From Marinomonas algarum (lineage in GTDB: Bacteria > Pseudomonadota > Gammaproteobacteria > Pseudomonadales > Marinomonadaceae), in NCBI RefSeq assembly GCF_020532605.1, contig NZ_JAJATW010000015.1, forward strand, positions 22,426 to 86,425: a DNA stretch of 64,000 bases, in the 5' to 3' direction. Positions within the stretch are counted from its first letter, which is position 1, and each line of letters starts with the position of its first letter. The translations under genes and the position numbers were made by a program. Positions 57,934 through 64,000 of the stretch are shown piece after piece. A model generated the notes under the pieces. It saw only the letters and a list, made by a program, of their open reading frames with translations, was not told where the DNA came from and did no database searches.

Positions 57934-57971
57934 CAAAGCGGCTTTCTATATGAAAGCCGCTTTGTTTTTTT
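57934..57971 (+). terminator. intrinsic terminator inside the TRAP operon
   Basis: CAAAGCGGCTTTC (57934-57946) pairs perfectly with GAAAGCCGCTTTG (57952-57964), followed by seven T. It sits between the binding-protein and dctQ genes and should reduce read-through to the membrane genes. Confidence 0.92.
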
Positions 57972-57995
57972 GACCCACCTTTACAGGTAAAAATA

Positions 57996-58559
57996 ATGAT
58001 AATGACTGCAATTAGACGCTATTGTCTAGGTGTCCACACGGTTGTGGCTTTCGTTGGAAACTCTGTTTCTTATCTTATGCCCGTATTAGCCTGTGTGGTA
58101 GCCTTTGAAGTTTTTTCTCGTTATATCTTGGATGAACCCACCATCTGGGCCTACGATGTGTCTTTGTTTCTGTTTGGCTATATTGCCGCTTTAGGCGGAG
58201 CTTATGCTCAACAGCAGCGCGCTCACATTAATGTGGACATTCTCTATAACAAAGTGAGTGCACGCACTAAAGGCATCTTCAACTTATTCTCTTTCGCTTT
58301 AGCGATGTTTTTTGTCGTTATTATCTGCAAGATGAGTATCGGTAAATTTGAAGAAGCTCTTGAGTTTAATTATCGCCGTCAAAGTGAGTGGGCGCCACAG
58401 ACCCATCACTACTGGCTAATGATCACGGTTGCCTGTGTTCTTCTTATTTTACAACTTTCCAGTGATTGGATTAACTCATTTCATCAAGCAATAACCGGTA
58501 AGCCATTGTTGCTTGCACCATCGCAAGAATCGCAAGAGACACAGGAAGGTAACCCATGA
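57996..58559 (+). CDS. TRAP transporter small membrane subunit (DctQ)
   Basis: A 187-residue inner-membrane protein with four predicted helices. VFSRYILDEPTIWAYDVSLF and GGAYAQQQRAHINVDILY are the DctQ signature segments. The start is the first of two nearby ATGs. It ends with an ATGA overlap with the dctM gene. Confidence 0.9.
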   Translation: MIMTAIRRYCLGVHTVVAFVGNSVSYLMPVLACVVAFEVFSRYILDEPTIWAYDVSLFLFGYIAALGGAYAQQQRAHINVDILYNKVSARTKGIFNLFSFALAMFFVVIICKMSIGKFEEALEFNYRRQSEWAPQTHHYWLMITVACVLLILQLSSDWINSFHQAITGKPLLLAPSQESQETQEGNP

Positions 58560-59875
58560 TTGGTATTGAAGCATTAACGGGGATTTTATTAGTCTGCATC
58601 ATTGCTGCGTTTGCATTAGGTGCTCCCGTTGGGTTGGCGCTGGGCGGTATTGCCATGGGCATCGGCTATATAACGTGGGGGGACGCTTTATTTAACGTTA
58701 TTCCTACCACCTTAGAATCTACCCACTTTAGTTTTATTTTATTGGCCATTCCTCTTTATATTTATATGGGCCAACTGCTCACACGTTCAGGCATCGGTGA
58801 TGCTATGTTTAATGCCAGCCAAATGTTAATTGGCCGCATTCGTGGTTCTTTAGCGATCAGTGTTATCGTGGTGTGTTCCATGATTGGTGCCATGGTCGGT
58901 ATCATAGGCGCGGGCATTATGACCTCAGGCAGTATCGCATTACGGCCAATGCTTGAGCGTGGTTACGATAAACGTCTTGCCTTGGGTGTCATCATGGCAG
59001 GCGGCGGCTTAGGGATCTTGATTCCCCCTAGTATCCCCATGATCATGTTTGCGTCCTCCACCCAAAACTCAGTCGGACGGATGTTTATTGGCGCTCTTGT
59101 TCCAGCGTTGATTACTATTGTCTTGTTAATCGCTTATGTGGTGATTTCATGTAAATTAAACCCTAAACGTGCACCGCTTGATGCCGTGCCAGATGTATTA
59201 CCCACCGCCAAAGAGAAGCTATTGACCGCACGCGATGGTTTATTGTCTTTGCTGCTAATCGTTGCCGTACTAGGCAGTATTATCATGGGTATTGCCACAC
59301 CAACAGAGTCAGGGGCAATAGGTGTAGTTGGTGCCATTGTGTTGGCTATCTTGTTCAAACGCTTTAAGCCAAGAATGGTACAAAAAGCAGGCATGCAAGC
59401 TGCCTTGTTAGTCAGTGTTGCTTTATGGATCATTGTCGGTGCGTCGGTGTTTAGTAACTTCCATTTATTAATGGGTGTGCAAAACATGGTGGCAGGCTTC
59501 ACTCAGGACCTTGGTTTACCGCCCATTGTGATCATTATGCTGTTTCAGCTGATTATGTTGTTGTTGGGTTTCATTATTGATGAATTTATTATTGTTCTGA
59601 TTTGTGCGCCTATTTTTACTCCTATCGCAGTAGCATTGGGCTATGATCCTATATGGTTTGGTATCTTAATGATCTTGAACATTGAAATCGCTGTGCAAAC
59701 GCCACCTTATGGATTCGCCTTGTTCTATTTAAAAGGCATCGCACCGCCAGACGTCACCATGCTAGATATCTATAAGTCCATCTTGCCTTTTGTCCTGCTA
59801 AAACTGTGTGTCTTAATCACGGTGATGATGTTCCCAGAACTAGTGACTTGGTTGCCTGATCTACTAATGGATTAG
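58556..59875 (+). CDS. TRAP transporter large membrane subunit (DctM)
   Basis: A 439-residue inner-membrane permease with about twelve helices. MLIGRIRGSLAISVIVVCSM, GGGLGILIPPSIPMIMFAS and TPTESGAIGVVGAI are DctM signatures; the last is the substrate-coupling hairpin with the Thr-Glu-Ser motif. It carries the substrate inward with sodium. It is the last gene of the operon, followed by a strong terminator. Confidence 0.92.
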   Translation: MIGIEALTGILLVCIIAAFALGAPVGLALGGIAMGIGYITWGDALFNVIPTTLESTHFSFILLAIPLYIYMGQLLTRSGIGDAMFNASQMLIGRIRGSLAISVIVVCSMIGAMVGIIGAGIMTSGSIALRPMLERGYDKRLALGVIMAGGGLGILIPPSIPMIMFASSTQNSVGRMFIGALVPALITIVLLIAYVVISCKLNPKRAPLDAVPDVLPTAKEKLLTARDGLLSLLLIVAVLGSIIMGIATPTESGAIGVVGAIVLAILFKRFKPRMVQKAGMQAALLVSVALWIIVGASVFSNFHLLMGVQNMVAGFTQDLGLPPIVIIMLFQLIMLLLGFIIDEFIIVLICAPIFTPIAVALGYDPIWFGILMILNIEIAVQTPPYGFALFYLKGIAPPDVTMLDIYKSILPFVLLKLCVLITVMMFPELVTWLPDLLMD

Positions 59876-59903
59876 CCCTCTTTGAACCATGTGTTATAGA
59901 AAT

Positions 59904-59936
59904 AAAAAAAGAGCTTCAAAATGAAGCTCTTTTTTT
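59904..59936. terminator. bidirectional terminator between dctM and lhgO
   Basis: AAAAAAAGAGCTTC (59904-59917) pairs perfectly with GAAGCTCTTTTTTT (59923-59936). It works on both strands for the convergent genes. Confidence 0.93.
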
Positions 59937-59976
59937 ATGCCATCAATACCTATCCCATCAATACAATGGTAAACAC

Positions 59977-61182
59977 TTACTTCACGGCTTCTTCTACCTT
60001 GTCACAAATATAATCACCAATCGGAATGGCCGATGTGGCCGCTGGCGAAGGCGCATTGCAGACATGCAAACTACGTGGACTTTGCGCAAATAAGAAGTCA
60101 TGAACCAGTGAACCGTCTTTCATGACAGCCTGTGCTCGAATGCCGGCGGGATAAGGCTGTAGATCTGATACGTTCAGTTGTGGACAATATTTTTGTACCA
60201 TTTTTAGATAACCCGGTTTCCACAAAGAGTTTTTTGTTTCCACGAGGCCTGTACGCCAGTTATTTTTCAACACACGCCAGAAGCCGGAAAAACGCACCAT
60301 GTCCGCAACATCTTTGATCGAGATATTAATGCGTCCGTAGCCTTCTCGTTTCCAACCTTGTACTGCATTAGGACCCACCGTCACACTGCCGTCGATCATA
60401 CGCGTCAGATGTACACCCAAAAAAGGTAAGTCTGGATCAGGAATAGGGTAGATCAAGTGGTTAACAATATCGTTGTATTTTTCAGGTAACTTATAGTATT
60501 CGCCGCGAAACGGAATAATTTGAAAATCCGTCGGAATACCCAGCATTTTGGTGGTGCGGTCGGCCATTAGCCCTGAACAGGTAATCAAGAAACGCCCTTC
60601 AAACGTCTTTAACTGACCTTGATGGCGCGCTTCTACTGTGACCTTTTCTTCAGTTTCAGTGAGTCCTGTTACCTCATGGTTTAACAAGGCCTCACCACCC
60701 AACTCAACAAATTCTTCGGCCATATGAGTTGTGACTAACTGATAATCTACAATGGCAGTGTCTTTAACAAAAAAACCACCTAAACCAACGATGTTTGGCT
60801 CACGCTGCTTTAGTTGCGTCGCGTCGAGCATTTCGACATCTAGCCCATTTTCTTTACAGCGTTCAAACAAGGCTTTCATGCGTTCAACTTCAAGATCGGT
60901 TGTCGCCACCAAAAGCTTGCCACACTGGTCGTAGGGTATGTTTTTACGGTCGCAAAATGCCATCGTCGCCGACACACCTGCCTTACAAAAGCGTGCTTTC
61001 ATGCTGCCTGGTGCATAGTAAACACCTGCATGAATCACCCCACTGTTGTGGCCGGTTTGATGCTTGGAGTACACCGACTCTTTTTCAAGTAACAATACTT
61101 TTTTGTCTGGGTGGCGCTGTCTTAGTTGCCATGCCGTGGAGACACCCACAATACCGCCACCAATTATTATAAAATCGTACAT
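59977..61182 (-). CDS. lhgO: L-2-hydroxyglutarate dehydrogenase/oxidase LhgO
   Basis: A 401-residue FAD enzyme (E. coli 422). The FAD motif is IIGGGIVGVSTAWQLRQRHP, followed by KHQTGHNSGVIHAGVYYAPG, a signature of L-2-hydroxyglutarate dehydrogenases, and by TVGPNAVQGWKREG later. It oxidises L-2-hydroxyglutarate to 2-oxoglutarate, passing electrons to the quinone pool at the membrane. It is downstream of csiD with a 119-base gap and regenerates one of the co-substrates CsiD consumes. Confidence 0.92.
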   Translation of the reverse strand: MYDFIIIGGGIVGVSTAWQLRQRHPDKKVLLLEKESVYSKHQTGHNSGVIHAGVYYAPGSMKARFCKAGVSATMAFCDRKNIPYDQCGKLLVATTDLEVERMKALFERCKENGLDVEMLDATQLKQREPNIVGLGGFFVKDTAIVDYQLVTTHMAEEFVELGGEALLNHEVTGLTETEEKVTVEARHQGQLKTFEGRFLITCSGLMADRTTKMLGIPTDFQIIPFRGEYYKLPEKYNDIVNHLIYPIPDPDLPFLGVHLTRMIDGSVTVGPNAVQGWKREGYGRINISIKDVADMVRFSGFWRVLKNNWRTGLVETKNSLWKPGYLKMVQKYCPQLNVSDLQPYPAGIRAQAVMKDGSLVHDFLFAQSPRSLHVCNAPSPAATSAIPIGDYICDKVEEAVK

Positions 61183-61301
61183 TATTTTGCTCTCAAATTA
61201 CTGATAATTCTTCATCATATGGAAACAAAAACAGCGACGAAGTCGTTACTTAGTCGCTGTTTTTCTTTTACATTGTCATCCTTTGCTTCGATGCAAAAGC
61301 A

Positions 61302-62258
61302 TTAGTTGGTAAAGTGGCCTCGTTGACGAAGCAACTCACGACATAGGTCAGGGTGTGGCACAAACTTATCACGGCCGTGTAACCAAAAGTGATTATGAAT
61401 CACCAGCATAGAGCCCACAGGTACGGGTACAGACAAGCAATTTTGTTCCGCTTCTAATGACTCGCCCATTTCATACAGATACTTACCTTGTTCTTTATTA
61501 CTAGGCTCAGCGAATTGATCAATGTACAGCATCAATGGTTTGCCGTCAGCGTCTTCTTCAAAAAATACAGGGTGCTCAACCTTAGTATCAACGTTTTTAG
61601 ACTTTGGTGCTCCCCAAACGATGTCTTGTTTGGCTAGAGGGTGCTTAGCGAATGTTTCTAAGTCTTCCCAATCGTCCAAATGCAGTATCAAAGAATTACC
61701 GCCTTCCATATTTTCTTCTTTTAGTTTCTGCATCAAAACATAATCCGTACGCTCATTAACGTACGTTCCATCGTTGTGCAGTTCCATACGACGGTGAGGT
61801 TTACGCAGATAACTGTCTGAACTGTCAACGTTACGTACTGTAAAGCGTGCGTAGTATTGGCCATACATCGCATCGTGGTTGGACAAACCAACCAAGTGGG
61901 AAATAGCGGTTGATAATTTCACATTAAATTCGGTACGCGCCTCTTCGCTATCACCAACACCAGGATCGCCTGCGTAATCCAATAAAAACGCTCCTGTTTC
62001 ACGGTCGCGGATGATATCGTTAAGTACGGCACTCAAAGTCTGATTGGTGATCTTGTCTAGGCGATCCGCTACTTCAAAACGCAAAAACGGCTTGTATTCA
62101 ATGGCTTGCACCGTCCACTCTGCAACAGACTCTGCAAATGCCTTCGTCGTCTTTTCATCTAGCATAACAACTTTTAAACGCTTACTAGCAGGGGAATCTG
62201 TTACAGAAAACCCATGCATTTCTGTGGCAGTAGCGTGCTCTTTCATCATTGTACTCAT
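61302..62258 (-). CDS. csiD: glutarate 2-hydroxylase CsiD (GlaH)
   Basis: A 318-residue Fe(II)/2-oxoglutarate dioxygenase (E. coli 325). The facial triad is H161 and D163 in MELHNDGTYVNE and the histidine of FWLHGRDKFVPH near residue 294; the 2-oxoglutarate arginine is in LLRQRGHF. It converts glutarate, 2-oxoglutarate and O2 into L-2-hydroxyglutarate, succinate and CO2. AGGAGAGAG precedes the ATG. It heads the csiD-lhgO operon and diverges from a GntR-type regulator. Confidence 0.93.
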   Translation of the reverse strand: MSTMMKEHATATEMHGFSVTDSPASKRLKVVMLDEKTTKAFAESVAEWTVQAIEYKPFLRFEVADRLDKITNQTLSAVLNDIIRDRETGAFLLDYAGDPGVGDSEEARTEFNVKLSTAISHLVGLSNHDAMYGQYYARFTVRNVDSSDSYLRKPHRRMELHNDGTYVNERTDYVLMQKLKEENMEGGNSLILHLDDWEDLETFAKHPLAKQDIVWGAPKSKNVDTKVEHPVFFEEDADGKPLMLYIDQFAEPSNKEQGKYLYEMGESLEAEQNCLSVPVPVGSMLVIHNHFWLHGRDKFVPHPDLCRELLRQRGHFTN

Positions 62259-62316
62259 GATCTCTCTCCTGTTATTTTTGTTGTGCAGTAAAACATCTGT
62301 ATTTTATAAAAACATC

Positions 62317-62335
62317 TACATTTTGATCTAATGTA
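62317..62335. promoter_or_regulatory. candidate CsiR operator
   Basis: TACATT and AATGTA form a perfect 6-7-6 inverted repeat 59 bases upstream of csiD. Direct repeats ACATCTGTATTTT and ACATCTACATTTT start at 62293 and 62312, 19 bases apart, overlapping it. Assignment to CsiR rests on position. Confidence 0.5.
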
Positions 62336-62467
62336 ATCTATTTAAACGAAACGTCAAGCATTTTATAGAATGTTGCTTAACTATTTCTACGTCTTCACAT
62401 AGAATGCAAACAGCTAAAAAAAGATTGATATGGTTTAGGTTTAAAGCACATTAAAACGAGCACAAAA

Positions 62468-63166
62468 ATGAAAAGTAATGAAAGTATCAGCGTTGACAGC
62501 AAAGATAATTCTGCCTCTCAGGTTTTAGGGGCATTAACACATGATATTTTGACGGGATACTTTCAACCTGGTGAAAAATTACGTATGACTCGACTGAAGG
62601 AGCGATATGAGGTTGGAGTCGGACCATTGCGGGAGGCACTGTCACAACTGCTTGTTAAACAACTCGTCATCGTCGAAAACCAACGGGGCTTTAGAGTACA
62701 TCCCATTTCTAAAGCCGAATTAGTTGATATTTATGAGACTCGCGCCGAAATTGAAGCGCTATGTACTCGTTTTGCTATAGAACGAGGAGGGGATGAGTGG
62801 GAAGCGAATATTGTAGCCTGCGCTCATAAAATGAAACTTCACGCGGACCAACTGGAAAAAGAGCCACATACTTGGGAGCAATATCACCATGACTTCCATA
62901 CCGCGATCGCTGAAGGTTGTCGTTCATCTGCACTGTTACAAGTCAGAGCTGACCTGTATGAGAAAGCGTCTCGCTATCGGAATTTATGGCTAAAGAAAAA
63001 TATGATTGACCTTGCTGTGTTTGATGCAAATAAAAAAGAACATGAAGCACTTGTTAGCGCACTCTTAAAAAGAGACGTTGAAACAGCAACAGACCTTATT
63101 CGTCAGCATATTTTGAGTCCAAGTGTGATCTTACAGGCAACCGCTGTCATTGATACTTCAATGTAA
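62468..63166 (+). CDS. csiR: CsiR-like GntR/FCD regulator
   Basis: A 232-residue regulator. The winged helix (about residues 20-85) contains FQPGEKLRMTRLKERYEVGV and GPLREALSQLLVKQLV. The FCD domain has the metal ligands expected in this family: VDIYETRAEIEAL, HHDFHTAIAEGC and HEALVSALLKRD. E. coli CsiR (220 residues) represses csiD-lhgO-gabDTP until glutarate binds. It is divergent from csiD over 209 bases, as expected. Confidence 0.85.
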   Translation: MKSNESISVDSKDNSASQVLGALTHDILTGYFQPGEKLRMTRLKERYEVGVGPLREALSQLLVKQLVIVENQRGFRVHPISKAELVDIYETRAEIEALCTRFAIERGGDEWEANIVACAHKMKLHADQLEKEPHTWEQYHHDFHTAIAEGCRSSALLQVRADLYEKASRYRNLWLKKNMIDLAVFDANKKEHEALVSALLKRDVETATDLIRQHILSPSVILQATAVIDTSM

Positions 63167-63229
63167 ACGACCACTTTTACTGACTGTTTTGCTTCTTATA
63201 TCAACCTATCATAAAGGCTAAAAAACATT

Positions 63230-63742
63230 ATGAGCGTCATACCGACCCCGCATCCTTCTTGCACTATCCGACACGCTTCTCCGAAAGACTCAACACTGAT
63301 CGTAGATTTTATGAAAGAGTTGGGCACATTCCAAAAAATGGCCGACAAGATCACAGCAACACCTAAGAGTATCGAGCGCTTATTAGAATCAGGGGGAGGT
63401 GAGGCCGTTTTTATATCCTATGATGAGGTCGATATTGGTTTTGCCTATTTTTATCAGAAAAGCTCCGCATTTACTGGCCGCTCGGGCCTATATCTTGATG
63501 CACTTTTTATTCGACACTCGCAACGGGGTCAAGGTATAGGCAATATCATGATGCAATTTCTAGCGAAACATGCACTGTCAAAGGGGTGTGAGTTTTTAGA
63601 ATGGGGTTGTTTAGATTGGAATACCCCTGCAATTGATTTTTACCAAAAGCAGGGAGCCTACTGCATTGATAACATGCGAATTTACCGCTTATCCCCAGAT
63701 GACTTAGAAAACCAAGCCAACCTATTTCAGAGCCAGTCATAG
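63230..63742 (+). CDS. GNAT-family N-acetyltransferase
   Basis: A 170-residue protein. The acetyl-CoA loop is RHSQRGQGIGNIMMQFLAKH (R/Q-x-x-G-x-G/A), followed by FLEWGCLDWNTPAIDFYQKQ, the strand and helix of the fold's end. The sequence resembles diamine/polyamine or thialysine acetyltransferases of the SSAT-like group in its CLDWNTPAIDFY motif. The substrate is not certain. It lies 63 bases after the csiR-like gene and may be co-transcribed. Confidence 0.82.
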   Translation: MSVIPTPHPSCTIRHASPKDSTLIVDFMKELGTFQKMADKITATPKSIERLLESGGGEAVFISYDEVDIGFAYFYQKSSAFTGRSGLYLDALFIRHSQRGQGIGNIMMQFLAKHALSKGCEFLEWGCLDWNTPAIDFYQKQGAYCIDNMRIYRLSPDDLENQANLFQSQS

Positions 63743-63783
63743 CAGACATGACAACAAATGTAGGACTTATGCTTCATCATTTT

Positions 63784-63999
63784 TTAGGCAAGGATACCTC
63801 CTGCTTTAGCGGGAGGAGGAATTGCTTGCACCCTCCATTTTTGAGTTAATGTGGTGGTCCGTGCTTTAATTCTAACTGCGCTTTTCTTGACGTTCGCGCT
63901 GGCGTGAACGGTTTCGCCAGTGATTGTTTCTAATGCAAAATAGCCAGAGCTTCGCTTGCCTTTAACGAACCCATCACCTTGGGGCGTGGAGATAAAGTC
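63784..63999 (-). CDS. C-terminal fragment of an ORF with IS605/IscB-like end
   Basis: An open frame enters from the right edge and ends at a TAA at 63784-63786, giving 71 residues. It contains GFVKGKRSSGYFALETITGE and HASANVKKSAVRIKARTTTL. Its last codons (IPPPAKAGGILA) run through a GC-rich hairpin of the kind found at the right ends of IS200/IS605 and IscB elements. This makes an IscB-type HNH nuclease or related transposon-encoded protein possible. The identification is weak because the catalytic domains lie outside the window. Confidence 0.4.
   Translation of the reverse strand, partial: DFISTPQGDGFVKGKRSSGYFALETITGETVHASANVKKSAVRIKARTTTLTQKWRVQAIPPPAKAGGILA
63797..63816 (-). repeat. 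terminal hairpin of a probable IS605/IscB-type element
   Basis: CCTCCTGC (63797-63804) pairs with GCGGGAGG (63809-63816) around TTTA with one G-U pair. It overlaps the end of the right-edge ORF. On the minus strand it is flanked by ATTCCTC and TATCCTTGCC, a pattern I associate with right ends of IS605-like elements. Confidence 0.45.
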
Positions 64000-64000
64000 A

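Overview
The window looks like a chromosomal segment of a marine gammaproteobacterium. A Marinomonas-like member of the Oceanospirillales is my best guess, inferred from gene content and moderate GC; no rRNA or species marker is present. Genes are dense, almost all complete, and mostly housekeeping or catabolic. No prophage, CRISPR array, tRNA or rRNA was seen. Both edges cut genes: a HigB-type toxin on the left and an ORF with an IS605/IscB-like hairpin end on the right.

0-4 kb: a toxin-antitoxin tail, then an FMN riboswitch reading leftwards into an EamA transporter (probable riboflavin importer, RibN type), then rarD, an ATP-grasp ligase and a small secreted protein. 4-10 kb: a six-gene leftward operon with overlapping stops and starts. 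It encodes a helical-domain/APH-fold kinase, an ATP-grasp ligase, an HprK-related P-loop kinase, a histidine phosphatase, a calcineurin-type phosphatase and an amphi-Trp protein. It matches the named but functionally uncharacterised 'GAK' type of system and is the most promising unexplained system here.

10-31 kb: a soluble double-PAS chemoreceptor (BdlA-like), a TauE exporter, a dehydrogenase, a strongly structured 144-base intergenic element, a full dppABCDF dipeptide/heme ABC operon, a membrane diguanylate cyclase, an AraC regulator, a DcaP-like porin, a YehS protein, an alanine/glycine:cation symporter, RsmC and a gamma-glutamylcyclotransferase. A secreted tannase-family protein lacks the catalytic serine.

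31-38 kb: cyoABCDE (bo3 ubiquinol oxidase) continues into sco, an unknown periplasmic protein and a PCu(A)C copper chaperone, with a TlpA-like thioredoxin facing it. An FNR/Anr-type box lies upstream of cyoA. 38-49 kb: a FAD/Fe-S D-lactate dehydrogenase diverges from a PdhR/LldR regulator across a perfect PdhR-type operator. Then come a MATE pump, a tight cluster of DnaA boxes, a truncated haemoglobin, and a norR/hmp nitric-oxide pair with three NorR half-site palindromes and a sigma-54 promoter.

49-52 kb: lpxM-hemF-aroE-GNAT run leftwards. 52-63 kb is a coherent catabolic island: gabD and gabT (or davD/davT), a LysR regulator, a TRAP transporter, lhgO, csiD and a CsiR-like regulator. Together these would take 5-aminovalerate or GABA to glutarate or succinate, and glutarate through L-2-hydroxyglutarate to 2-oxoglutarate. 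The TRAP system is a candidate importer for one of these acids.
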